From positions 62,001 to 126,000 of the forward strand of contig NZ_VITH01000010.1 in assembly GCF_007827815.1 (NCBI RefSeq): a stretch of 64,000 bases of DNA. Reading direction: 5' to 3'. Under the pieces are notes generated by a model. That model ran no database searches and had not been told where the DNA came from. It saw only the letters and a list, made by a program, of their open reading frames with translations. This DNA is from Azospirillum brasilense. Its GTDB lineage: Bacteria; Pseudomonadota; Alphaproteobacteria; Azospirillales; Azospirillaceae. Below, in pieces: positions 50,401 to 56,739 of this stretch (position 1 is its first letter; each line of letters opens with the position of its first letter). A program made the position numbers and the translations under genes.

Positions 50401-53400
50401 TGATGACGCTGATGGCGCATGAGGTGCGGCGCCGCACCGGCCGGGCAGCGTTCCTGATGGGCACCGCCGCCTCCACCCGCGAAACGGCGGAGGAGGCGGG
50501 CGTCGTCGGCTACTATGTCAACATGCTGCCGGTGCCTTTCCGGGTGGACCGGAGCGAGCCGCTGGAATCGGCGGTCAAGGCCACGCAAGGCCGTCTGGCG
50601 GAAGCGTTGCGCCATGGCCGCCAGCCCTTCGCCCGCATCCACCCGGAGTTCCGCCGCAGCCAGCCGCAGGCGCATCATCCGGCCCGCTACCCGCTGTTCG
50701 ATCTGGCGGTGACGGAAAATCCGGCGATGCCCGCCCCGCCCTGCGACGGGCTTCGCTTCGCGGCCATCGACACGTTTGACGGCCACGACATCCAATACGA
50801 GCTGCGCCACAGCGCCCCCGCCCAGGACCTCGTCCTGGTGCATGAGGGGCAGGCGGATGGCGGGCTGATCCTCCAGCTCTACGCCAACGCTGCCCTTTAC
50901 GAACGGGAGACCGCGCAGGCCTGGACCGCGGGGCTGGCCGGCTGGGCGCGGCGGCTGGCCGATCCGCAGCAGACGCCGGGCGACCCGCTGCCCGCGCTGC
51001 TGCCGGACGAGGAAACGCTGCTCGCCGCGTGGGAGCGCGGCCCGGCGATGCCGCACCCGGTTCGCTGCTTCCACCACCAGTTCGCCGCGCTGGCGCGCTC
51101 GCAGCCGGACCGCCCAGCCCTCATCACCGACGACGGCGCGGTCAGCTACGCCGCGATGAACGCCCGTGCCAACGCGCTGGCCCACGCACTGCTGACGCAG
51201 GGCTTGCGGACCGGCGACGCGGTCGGCGTCCTGACGGAGCGCTCGCCCGCCCTGCCCGAGGCGGTGCTGGCGATCTGGAAGGCCGGGGCCGCCTATCTGC
51301 CGCTGACCCGCGACCTGCCGGAGGACCGGCTGGCCTTCATCGCCCGCGACGCCGCCATCCGCGTCGTCGTGGCGCTGGACGGCCATGCCCTGCCCGACGC
51401 GCTGGCGCAGGCCGGTTACGCCGTCCTTCGCCCGGAATCCCTGACCGAAGAATTCCGCGCCGCAAACGCTCAGGAGCCGGAGGCCGGCACGCGCAGCACG
51501 CCGGGCGATCCCGCCTACATCATCCACACCTCGGGATCGACCGGGGTGCCGAAGGGGGTCGTGCTGCATCACGGCGGGCTGCTGAACCTCGGCCTGTCGA
51601 TGGCGCGGATGATGGGCGTCCAGCCGGACGAACGGACGCTCCTCAGTTCCTCCCCCTCCTTCGACGCCTGGATCTCCGATTCCGTGATGACCTGGGCGAC
51701 CGGTGGCGCCCTGGTTCCCATCCGCCGTACCGAGATGGACGACACCGCCGGGCTGCGCGCCAAGATGGAACGGCTGGGCGTCACCTCCGCCACCCTGCCG
51801 CCCTCCTACCTGCGGCTGTTCGAGCAGGCGGACCTGCCGACCCTGCGCATCCTGATGACGGTGGGCGAGCCGCCCAACGCCGCCGACGCCCTGCACTACG
51901 CGGCCCGGCTGCGCTACATCAACGGCTACGGCCCGACCGAGAACACCGCCGCGGCCAGCATCGGCATCCTGTCCCCGTACTCGCCGTGGATGAGCGCCGG
52001 ACGCCCGCTGCCCAACACCGCCATCCACATCTTGGACGAGGACGGCGAACCGGTTCCCCCCGGCGCCGTCGGCCATGTCTGGCTGAGCGGCCTGGGGCTG
52101 GCCATCGGCTACCTGAACCGGCCCGACCTGACCGCCGCCGCCTTCGTGGAGACGGCGAAGGGCCGCCGCTACCGCACCGGCGACCTCGGCCGCTGGCTGC
52201 CCAACGGGGAGCTGCTGGTCCTCGGCCGGTCGGACAGCCAAGTGAAGCTGCGCGGCCAGCGCGTCGAGCTGGGCGAGATCGAGCACCGTCTGGAAGCTCA
52301 TCCCGGCGTGCAGCAGGCGGTGGCCTTGGTGGACACGCCGCCGGGCGGTGCCCAAACGCTGTGGGCCTTCGTCAGCCTCGCGCCCGACGCCGCGGAACCG
52401 ACGCAGGCCGCCTGGGCCGCCCATGCGGCTGCGGCGCTGCCCGCCTACATGGTGCCGGCGGCGGTGATCCGGGTGCCCGCGATCCCGGTGACGGTGGCCG
52501 GCAAGGTCGACCGCAAGGCGCTGCTGCAGGCGCTGGCCAACCACGCGCCCTCCGACGGCACGGCCTCCGGCGCCTACACCCCGCCGCGCAACGCGGTGGA
52601 GCAGCGGGTGGCGGAGCTGTGGGCGGAGCAGCTTCAGCGGCCCGTTCCGGGGCGCGAGGCCGGCTTCTTCGAGCTGGGCGGCGACAGCCTGCGGGCGATC
52701 GCCGTGGTGAACCGCCTGCGTCGAGAATTCGCCTGCAAGATCAACGACCTCTACGAAGCCCCAGCGCTGGCGGAATTCGCGCTGCGCCTGCGGCCCCAGC
52801 CGGACCATCTGCACCGGGTGATCGCCGCCGTCCGATCCCACTGGCAGGACTATCAGGCGACCCTCCCCGCCTTCGACGCCGCCCGCGACCGCGCGCTGGC
52901 CGAGCAGCAGCAAGCCTATGAGGCACGGAACGCGGCCTACGACGCCTTCGACGGGACGGAGCGGCGCGACTACGGCGAGGTGCTGCTGACCGGCGCCACC
53001 GGCTATCTCGGCGCGTACCTGCTGCGGGAACTTCTGTCCGACCCGGCGCGGCGGGTTACTGCGTTGGTCCGCGGGGCCGATGACCGGACCGCCCACGCCC
53101 GGCTCGGCCGCGTGCTGGCCGGCTATTTCGGGGCGGCGGGCGGGGCCACGCTGATCGGCGATCCGCGCCTGACCGTGCGGGCCGGTGACCTGCGCCGCGA
53201 CGGGCTGGGCCTCACACCCACGGTGCACGGCGCGCTGGCGGAGGGGGTGCGGGCGGTCTTCCACTGCGCGGCCAACGTCAATCATTTCGGCCATTACGCG
53301 GAGTTCCATGCCGACAATGTGGAGGCGACGCGCCGGCTCCTCGACCTCGCCGCCGCGCGGCGCGGCGACCCGGCGGACTTCCACCTGATCTCCACCCTGT

Positions 53401-54095
53401 CGGTCACCGGCAAGGCGCCGGAGGACGGCTTCAAACTGGTCACCGAATACGACGCGGTGCCGGACGTCCTCGACGAGAACTATTACGTCCGCAGCAAGCA
53501 GGAGGCGGAACGGCTGGTCACGGCGGCGCGCGGCGATCTGCGCAACGCCAGCATCCACCGCGTCGGCAACGTCGTCTTCGCGGCGGAGGGCGGGCCGCTG
53601 CAGTTGAACCTGCGGGACAACGCCTTCTTCCGGCAACTGGCCGCCTTCGTGCGGCTGGGGGTGGTGCCCGACGATTCCCACGTCTGGCTCTGCCACGTCG
53701 ATCGCGTGGCCCGTGCGGTGGCTCTGCTGGCCGGCGCCGCCGGCCTCGCCAACGAGACGCATCATGTGGAGAACCACCGCCGGGACACGCTGGCCGATTT
53801 CGTCACCTCGGCGGCGGGGATGGCGGGGGCGGTGCGGGCGGTCGGCTTCGACGCCCTGCTCGACCGGCTGGAGCGCGCCATCGGCGAACCCGACATGGAC
53901 GGCGCCTTGGCCCAGACGCTGGAGGGCTTCGGCCTTTACAGCGGGCGCTCCCCCCAGGCGCGCGGGCGGCGGCAGGAGCTGACCTCCGAACGCACGCAAG
54001 CGCTGCTCGGCCGCATGGGCTTCGGCTGGCCGCCGGTTCCCCGCGCCGGGCAGGCCGACATGCTGTGCGCCGCCGCGGATCTTTTCTCCCGATGA
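41481..54095 (+). CDS. Four-module nonribosomal peptide synthetase with terminal reductase (A-T-C-A-T-C-A-T-C-A-T-R)
   Basis: 4204 residues. Landmarks: A1 TSGSTGQPKG (~res 195), T1 AIGGTSLL (~571), C1 HHAVVDG (~756); A2 TSGTTGHPKG (~1237), T2 ALGGNSLL (~1621), C2 HHSIGDG (~1804); A3 TSGSTGRPKG (~2296), T3 ALGGHSLL (~2674), C3 HHSIGDG (~2857); A4 TSGSTGVPKG (~3352), T4 ELGGDSLR (~3734); reductase LLTGATGYLGAYLL (~3839) with YYVRSKQEAE (~4001). There is no epimerisation, methylation or thioesterase domain. The terminal reductase should release the chain as an aldehyde or alcohol. Pocket codes read by eye: A1 I-L-R-L-L-A-M-G-T-K (Asp235 missing, GATE instead of GPTE), A2 D-A-W-F-L-G-A-I-L-K (Leu-like), A3 D-V-S-D-V-G-A-I-T-K (basic, Arg-like), A4 D-A-S-T-M-V-G-A-A-K (Tyr/Phe-like); these are tentative. 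Modules 2 and 3 are very alike, suggesting duplication. ATG at 41481 has GGGGA upstream; a GTG four codons earlier is possible. No MbtH-like or phosphopantetheinyl transferase gene is nearby. Confidence 0.95.
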   Translation: MPDTTPHLPTEHLHLSNSFGPVRLWPDLRLHEGFERLADRHPTAPAVVTENGTLDYAGLDAAANALAHALLAFGLHREEPVGVLTERSGALPQAFLGILKADGVYVPMVADLPAERLANMARQAGMRLLIALDGVAPPDALTDALAANGRPERPQAVLRPEALDGDSLAKATERPDRSGPVNGLASGLAVILFTSGSTGQPKGVLIQHDACVNLALGHTEAQGVGPGDRVLLSTSPGFILGFRELCLPLLSGAAYVPASRALIDDPARLLDHMARLGVTIALFTPSYLRLLRGAVPAGLRMILTAGERPNPDDARHYARHLDYWNMHGATEVCGTICMHKVNPDGDGPLPSGRPFTNNAVHLLDRHGNEVPGGAVGEIHVVGRGVSRGYLNQPELTAENFVETRFGRAYRTHDLGRWNRDGDLETLGRADDMVKVSGQSVSLGEIERTLLRHPLVSRAAAVQHQGRLTAIVESADPEAAQSEDWRAFLGRSLPAYMVPARVKAVARMPISSAGKTDRRALLTLAEEALTAGRGTGGTPPQGDLERAIATVWEEVLDTRPVMRDDPFFAIGGTSLLAIAVGQRLHALGHPVTVPVILASRTVETLARRIAEQKGEDTEPPDLGEGPATAGQEDFWVAAKLGLAAAGSHVVRALSVRGPVPEVERWRAAWAALLERHPALRTAFHADADGRVRWRTVPTAALPPAAGFSIDRCHLPEEARELIAGYAETPFALSEAPLARAGLMLIESGNETLFWFVLHHAVVDGQSARTVQEDVLSLLLGRPLPPAAHGIALAARDEARHLRSDRAAQDRAFWQAKLDALPPEAFEELPLDQPRPTTPGGRSAPPLAERLDAATTAALAAIAKAQGVGLHGLLLAILAAEARRRGGRSDLILGTGVSLRPAGAEDTVGHFVNLVPVLLPGTTAALAAQVRTAQDALTEAVGHAGLPANLIQREFRQRHPDALPPARPNLFAVSLTANPPRTSADPVSGLSLSPRRLPGALAHPAAGLDLAFSHEPVTAEGGDGLELALLWNPDVYTETTARSWLAAFAAWARWLAADPTRLDSPLPALLPEESVLLKRWEFGEERPRPARRAHELFAEIAAHQPDRPAVVTRSGVRTYGDLNRDADRIAAALLGRGVARQDAVAVLTGCAPGLPAAVLGVWKAGAAYLPLAHDLPPERMAYMVRDAGVRLLIALDGQPVPPALAEAVPTLIRPEILEGSAAPTVVAGAPDDLAYIIYTSGTTGHPKGVAVRHDGFVNAALATGETVSLRADDRMALAATPGFDASLWELGLALLHGMALVPVPPELRDDPWALKDAYAALGVTVAFHAPSYLRVSQEKPFRGLRVLLTGGEAPNADDARHHAADLAFWNAYGPTEASILVSMGPILPDSGRGGPVPAGRPLPNTRVTLRRPDGTPVPPGLPGELWLGGVGLARGYLNNPDLTARAFVETAEGRFYRTGDLGRWTADGQLVLCGRIDHQVKLHGQRVELAEIEQDLLAHPAAAQAVVLVDAAAEGTKALRAFVRAKDGAALPDEEAWRAFLADRLPAFMVPASVTAVDSIPLTPAGKIDRDALLRLAYAHGDATTAKRQAPRDGLEHSIAALWGGLLGEEVARTDNFFALGGNSLLAVTIAHRLSQELGVAVPARALFAAPTLAGFARKVAELSEADAPQADADESDLATEGEREFWVAEAAGLDTRPFIIPVIRAVEGDMPDAARWSNAWTALAERHEALRTSFAEDAEGRLRRHITPTIDVTPELSKQPDRAAALAHIRGRQGQSFVMATAPLWRAGLVTLTDGGAALFWMAIHHSIGDGRSVGILLEELTALLAGETLPLRPTRYTAMAARERRYLDGRDRATDEAHWRDLLSALPAEAFDDWPLDTPRAATAAPGSHRFELRLDPATASGLKTVARRHEASLHAVLLTLLAREVRRRTGRGAVTIGTTGDIRETAEDARVVGYGVNMLPLALHPAADTPFGAELRATQAALARALQHARLPFARICHGFWTDRPQQRDPARYPLFDIAVTENPQSVPAAGPLRLVRPDGDGPAYERTGHSPGQDMVLIHEGLADGGLLLQWHVNAALYAKDTAERWFDALAGWARWLGGDAARADVSPPALLPEEEATLAAWEHGPAVERPALPFHALFERLIDRPGTGQGGRPAVIAPDRVLTYRAVEAEANAIAHALRGRGAERGSVVGVLTGRSPNLPAALLGVWKAGAVYLPLAADLPAERLAFIAGDAGAALLLALDGAAVPDALSPLPLLRPEDLSADFRTAQAHRPQAPRPQATTGPEDTAYILYTSGSTGRPKGTPVSHGAYVNMVLGAVETFGLTAEDRTLMFASPSFDVSLSDIGVPLAAGAALCAVPYEVLSAPARLIAFLAEQRVTVADLTPTYLRLFDGANLPSLRILVTGGEAPLAADVRTYAGRLRYYNAYGPTENTITSAMGLLGTEDRGFLPVGRPLPNTSVHIRDAAGHPVPPGAVGEIWLGGANLARGYLNRPEQEAAVFVGTGRGRHYRSGDLGRWRADGELEVLGRIDDQVKLNGIRIELGEIEQALGAHPDIAQAVALVQGKTGAAQSLWAFVRPIPGKPVPAEDSWRGWLADRLPAVMIPAGVIAVETVPVTASGKVDRAALQGLIAGHAPQGARMAPQGRLEETVARIWAERLGRGPVWRDDNFFALGGHSLLAIAVAHALEAELGHPVSARDLFTEPTLRGFAARLAATAPVDAPTDAESDRATEGQREFWVAEQAGLDTRGFTIPLTLSVEGDVPTDERWQAAWTALAERHEALRTGFQEDEGGTLRRVVQTTTTDLETVTASDRAAALDLIRKRQAAPFAMAAPPLWRAGLVRVADGSGTLFWLALHHSIGDGMSLGLLADDLAAILRGVSLPGRAPGFGRSAAREEAYLAGEAAWADAERWQRLLAGIDPAAFEEWPLDNTRPPVRSTETAKGSHCHRVRLTPDVAEALRALARRNGASLHALMMTLMAHEVRRRTGRAAFLMGTAASTRETAEEAGVVGYYVNMLPVPFRVDRSEPLESAVKATQGRLAEALRHGRQPFARIHPEFRRSQPQAHHPARYPLFDLAVTENPAMPAPPCDGLRFAAIDTFDGHDIQYELRHSAPAQDLVLVHEGQADGGLILQLYANAALYERETAQAWTAGLAGWARRLADPQQTPGDPLPALLPDEETLLAAWERGPAMPHPVRCFHHQFAALARSQPDRPALITDDGAVSYAAMNARANALAHALLTQGLRTGDAVGVLTERSPALPEAVLAIWKAGAAYLPLTRDLPEDRLAFIARDAAIRVVVALDGHALPDALAQAGYAVLRPESLTEEFRAANAQEPEAGTRSTPGDPAYIIHTSGSTGVPKGVVLHHGGLLNLGLSMARMMGVQPDERTLLSSSPSFDAWISDSVMTWATGGALVPIRRTEMDDTAGLRAKMERLGVTSATLPPSYLRLFEQADLPTLRILMTVGEPPNAADALHYAARLRYINGYGPTENTAAASIGILSPYSPWMSAGRPLPNTAIHILDEDGEPVPPGAVGHVWLSGLGLAIGYLNRPDLTAAAFVETAKGRRYRTGDLGRWLPNGELLVLGRSDSQVKLRGQRVELGEIEHRLEAHPGVQQAVALVDTPPGGAQTLWAFVSLAPDAAEPTQAAWAAHAAAALPAYMVPAAVIRVPAIPVTVAGKVDRKALLQALANHAPSDGTASGAYTPPRNAVEQRVAELWAEQLQRPVPGREAGFFELGGDSLRAIAVVNRLRREFACKINDLYEAPALAEFALRLRPQPDHLHRVIAAVRSHWQDYQATLPAFDAARDRALAEQQQAYEARNAAYDAFDGTERRDYGEVLLTGATGYLGAYLLRELLSDPARRVTALVRGADDRTAHARLGRVLAGYFGAAGGATLIGDPRLTVRAGDLRRDGLGLTPTVHGALAEGVRAVFHCAANVNHFGHYAEFHADNVEATRRLLDLAAARRGDPADFHLISTLSVTGKAPEDGFKLVTEYDAVPDVLDENYYVRSKQEAERLVTAARGDLRNASIHRVGNVVFAAEGGPLQLNLRDNAFFRQLAAFVRLGVVPDDSHVWLCHVDRVARAVALLAGAAGLANETHHVENHRRDTLADFVTSAAGMAGAVRAVGFDALLDRLERAIGEPDMDGALAQTLEGFGLYSGRSPQARGRRQELTSERTQALLGRMGFGWPPVPRAGQADMLCAAADLFSR

Positions 54096-55093
54096 CCGCC
54101 TCCGGAGCCACCATGCTGACCCATGTCCAGGATCTCGGCTTCCGCACCGGGGAGTTCAGCGTGGAGCCGCTGCCCGACACCGAGGCAGCGCGTGCGCTGG
54201 CCGTCCTGTCCGCCCGCCACGGGACGGAAACCGACGCCGCCGCCCTCGTCCCGGACGGGCGGGAAACCGAGCTGCGCGGCGAACTGGCGGAGGCCGCGCC
54301 CGGCCTGTCCGCCCTGGCCACGGCGATCCGCGACCGGCTGGAGACCAGCCACAGCGGCGTGCTGATCCGCCGCGCCCATCTCGGCGGTCACGATCTCGAC
54401 ACCCGGCGCCGCCTGCTCTACGCGCTGGCCGTCGGCATCGGCGCGCCGACCGCGACCGACCGGATCGACCGCAAGGTGGTGTGGGACATCAAGCTCCGCC
54501 CCGAGCTGGTGCGCAGCGGCGCCGCCTCCACCTTCTCGGAGCACGCGGACGAGGCCGATTTCCACACCGACACCCAGTATTTCCCGGACCCCGAACGCTA
54601 CATGCTGCTCTATTTCGCTCGGGCGGCGGCCTGCGGCGGCGGGCGGTCCAGCCTGCGCGACGCCCGCTGCGTCCGCGCGGCTCTGGCCGGCAGCGAGGAG
54701 GGGCGCTGGGCGCTTGACCTTCTGTCGCGGACGGCGCTGCCCTTCCGCATTCCCGCCACCTTCACCCGCACCGGGTCGCGCGACGCGGTGGAGGTGACCT
54801 TCGCCACCGTCTTCGGCGACCGCCCGCTCATCCGTTTCCGCACCGACACGCTGCGCCGCGGCCTCGCCGCCCGACCGGAGCACGACACCCCGGAGGTCCG
54901 CCGCGCGCTCGCCATCCTCCAGGCGGAACTGGACAACCCGGCGCAGCGGCTGGAGACCTTCATGGAGTCCGACAGCCTGCTGGCGATGAACAACCACGAG
55001 GCGCTCCACGGGCGCGGCGCCTTCGCCGACCCGGACCGCCACGCGCTGCGCATCCGCATCGACGACGGCACCCCGCAGGATCACGCGCGATGA
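54092..55093 (+). CDS. TauD/clavaminate-synthase-like Fe(II)/2-oxoglutarate oxygenase
   Basis: 333 residues. The iron-binding facial triad can be read as His and Asp in DFHTDTQYF and the distal His in NNHEALHGRGAF. The 2-oxoglutarate-binding Arg is probably in RHALRIRID. Length and layout are like the amino-acid hydroxylases of peptide clusters (VioC/AsnO-type), which beta-hydroxylate a free or carrier-bound residue. Here it most likely tailors one residue of the NRPS product; which one is unknown. The ATG at 54092 overlaps the NRPS stop (ATGA); an ATG at 54113 with a better GGAG site is an alternative. Its stop overlaps the next gene by 4 bp. Confidence 0.85.
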   Translation: MTASGATMLTHVQDLGFRTGEFSVEPLPDTEAARALAVLSARHGTETDAAALVPDGRETELRGELAEAAPGLSALATAIRDRLETSHSGVLIRRAHLGGHDLDTRRRLLYALAVGIGAPTATDRIDRKVVWDIKLRPELVRSGAASTFSEHADEADFHTDTQYFPDPERYMLLYFARAAACGGGRSSLRDARCVRAALAGSEEGRWALDLLSRTALPFRIPATFTRTGSRDAVEVTFATVFGDRPLIRFRTDTLRRGLAARPEHDTPEVRRALAILQAELDNPAQRLETFMESDSLLAMNNHEALHGRGAFADPDRHALRIRIDDGTPQDHAR

Positions 55094-56739
55094 ACCTCCT
55101 CCGCTTGCTGGGACGGCTGGGACCGGCGCCGCTGCGCCGTCTGGTTCTCTATGCGCTGGGGTCGGCCCTCTTCTCCACGCTGGTGCTGGCTCTGGTCAAC
55201 CGGGGAGCGGAGGAGATCGCCGCGGAGAAGGCCGACTTCGTCAACGTGCCGCTGGCCGCCGCCTTCGTCGCCAGCGTCCTCCTCTACATGCTCCTGGAAG
55301 GCCGCATGGTCGCCCACCTGTCGGCGGACGCGGAGGAGGTGGTGGACAGCCTGCGCATGCGGCTGCTCGACCAGATCCGCCGCGCCGACCTGTGGAAGCT
55401 GGAACGCTTCGGCCAGACCCCGCTGTTCGAAAGCGTGACGCAGAGCAGCCAGCTCATTTCGCAGAATTCGCAGTTCCTGGCGCTGACCGTGCGCTCGGTC
55501 CTGCTGACCGGGACGATCCTGCTCTACATTGCCACCATCTCGCCGGTCGCCTTCCTGCTGATCGGCGGGCTGCTCGGTGCCGGGACATGGTTCTACATCC
55601 GGCTGGGCCGCGCGCTGGAGGAGCGACAGCGCGCCATGATGGCGGAGGAGGCCATCCTGTTCGAAGGCGTGTCGGACCTGTTCGACGGCTTCAAGGAACA
55701 GCGGCTGAACAGCGCCCGCAGCCGCGACCTGAACGACGCCTTCGCCACGGTCTCCGGCCGCACCATCACCGCCCGAGGCGCGGTGCACCTGCACACCTGG
55801 CAGCAGTTCGTGTTCGGCGAATGCGCCTTCAACCTGATGCTGGGCGTGGTCGTCTTCGTCGTGCCGTCCTACTCCAGCGCCATCTCGGCGGAGCTGGTGA
55901 AGATCACCGCCGCCATCTTCTTCATGTCGGCCCCGGTCTTCGGGCTGATGCAGTCGCTGGCGGTGATGAGCGCCGCGGAGGCCGCCGCCGGGCGCATGAT
56001 GGCTCTGGAAGGCCAGCTTTCGGAGTTGGCGGAGGCCGGGAGCGATGGCCCCGCCCTGCCGGTGCCCGTCAACTTCGCCAAGGTGACGATGGAGGGGATG
56101 GAGTTCGCCTTCCCCGCCCCGCCGGGCGAGCCGCCCTTCGCGGTCGGCCCCTTCGACCTGACCATCCGGCGCGGCGAGGTGATCTTCATCACCGGCGGCA
56201 ACGGGTCGGGCAAATCGACCTTCATCAAGCTGCTGACCGGACTCTACCACCCGCTGCGCGGGCGGATCACGGTGGACGGGGTGCCGGTCGGGCCGCAGCG
56301 CATCGCCGCCTACCGCGAGCTGATGGCGACCGTCTTCGCCGATTTCCACCTGTTCGCCCGGCTCTACGGCCAGGACGCCATCAACCCTGTGGAGGCCGCC
56401 GAACTGATGCGCTGGATGGAGATGGAGCGGGTCACCGCCCTGGAGGGCGACCGCTTCGGACGGCGCGACCTGTCCGCCGGCCAGCGCAAGCGGCTGGGCC
56501 TCGTCGCGGCGATCCTGGAGAAGGCCCCGATCCTGATCTTCGACGAATGGGCCGCCGACCAGGACCCGCATTTCCGCTTCAAGTTCTACCGGGAAGTCGT
56601 GCCGGAGTTGAAGCGGCGCGGCCTGACCATCGTGGCGGTGACCCACGACGACCATTACTTCGACGTCGCCGACCGCCGCCTGCACATGGAGGAAGGCCGC
56701 CTGACCGAACTCGCCCATAAGACGGAGGGCGTATCATGA
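55090..56739 (+). CDS. PvdE/SyrD-like cyclic-peptide-export ABC protein (first of pair)
   Basis: 549 residues: an N-terminal six-helix membrane domain followed by an ATPase. Walker A is ITGGNGSGKSTF, the signature is DLSAGQRKRLGL, Walker B with the family-specific continuation is LIFDEWAADQDPHFR, and the switch His is in VTHDDHYFD. The DEWAADQDP form is typical of the cyclic peptide/siderophore exporters PvdE and SyrD. It should move the peptide or its precursor from the cytoplasm across the inner membrane. The start overlaps the oxygenase stop and the end overlaps the second ABC gene, both ATGA. Confidence 0.92.
   Translation: MNLLRLLGRLGPAPLRRLVLYALGSALFSTLVLALVNRGAEEIAAEKADFVNVPLAAAFVASVLLYMLLEGRMVAHLSADAEEVVDSLRMRLLDQIRRADLWKLERFGQTPLFESVTQSSQLISQNSQFLALTVRSVLLTGTILLYIATISPVAFLLIGGLLGAGTWFYIRLGRALEERQRAMMAEEAILFEGVSDLFDGFKEQRLNSARSRDLNDAFATVSGRTITARGAVHLHTWQQFVFGECAFNLMLGVVVFVVPSYSSAISAELVKITAAIFFMSAPVFGLMQSLAVMSAAEAAAGRMMALEGQLSELAEAGSDGPALPVPVNFAKVTMEGMEFAFPAPPGEPPFAVGPFDLTIRRGEVIFITGGNGSGKSTFIKLLTGLYHPLRGRITVDGVPVGPQRIAAYRELMATVFADFHLFARLYGQDAINPVEAAELMRWMEMERVTALEGDRFGRRDLSAGQRKRLGLVAAILEKAPILIFDEWAADQDPHFRFKFYREVVPELKRRGLTIVAVTHDDHYFDVADRRLHMEEGRLTELAHKTEGVS

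Noticed and set aside
42255..53999. A 3914-codon open frame antisense to the NRPS gene
   Set aside because: It is a shadow of the high-GC codon bias of the NRPS gene. Its translation is His/Gln/Arg/Gly-rich without any domain.
41481..54095. Macrocyclic imine formation between the terminal aldehyde and an N-terminal amine
   Set aside because: Considered because some reductase-ended synthetases do this, but the missing Asp235 in A1 makes a free alpha-amine on the first unit unlikely.
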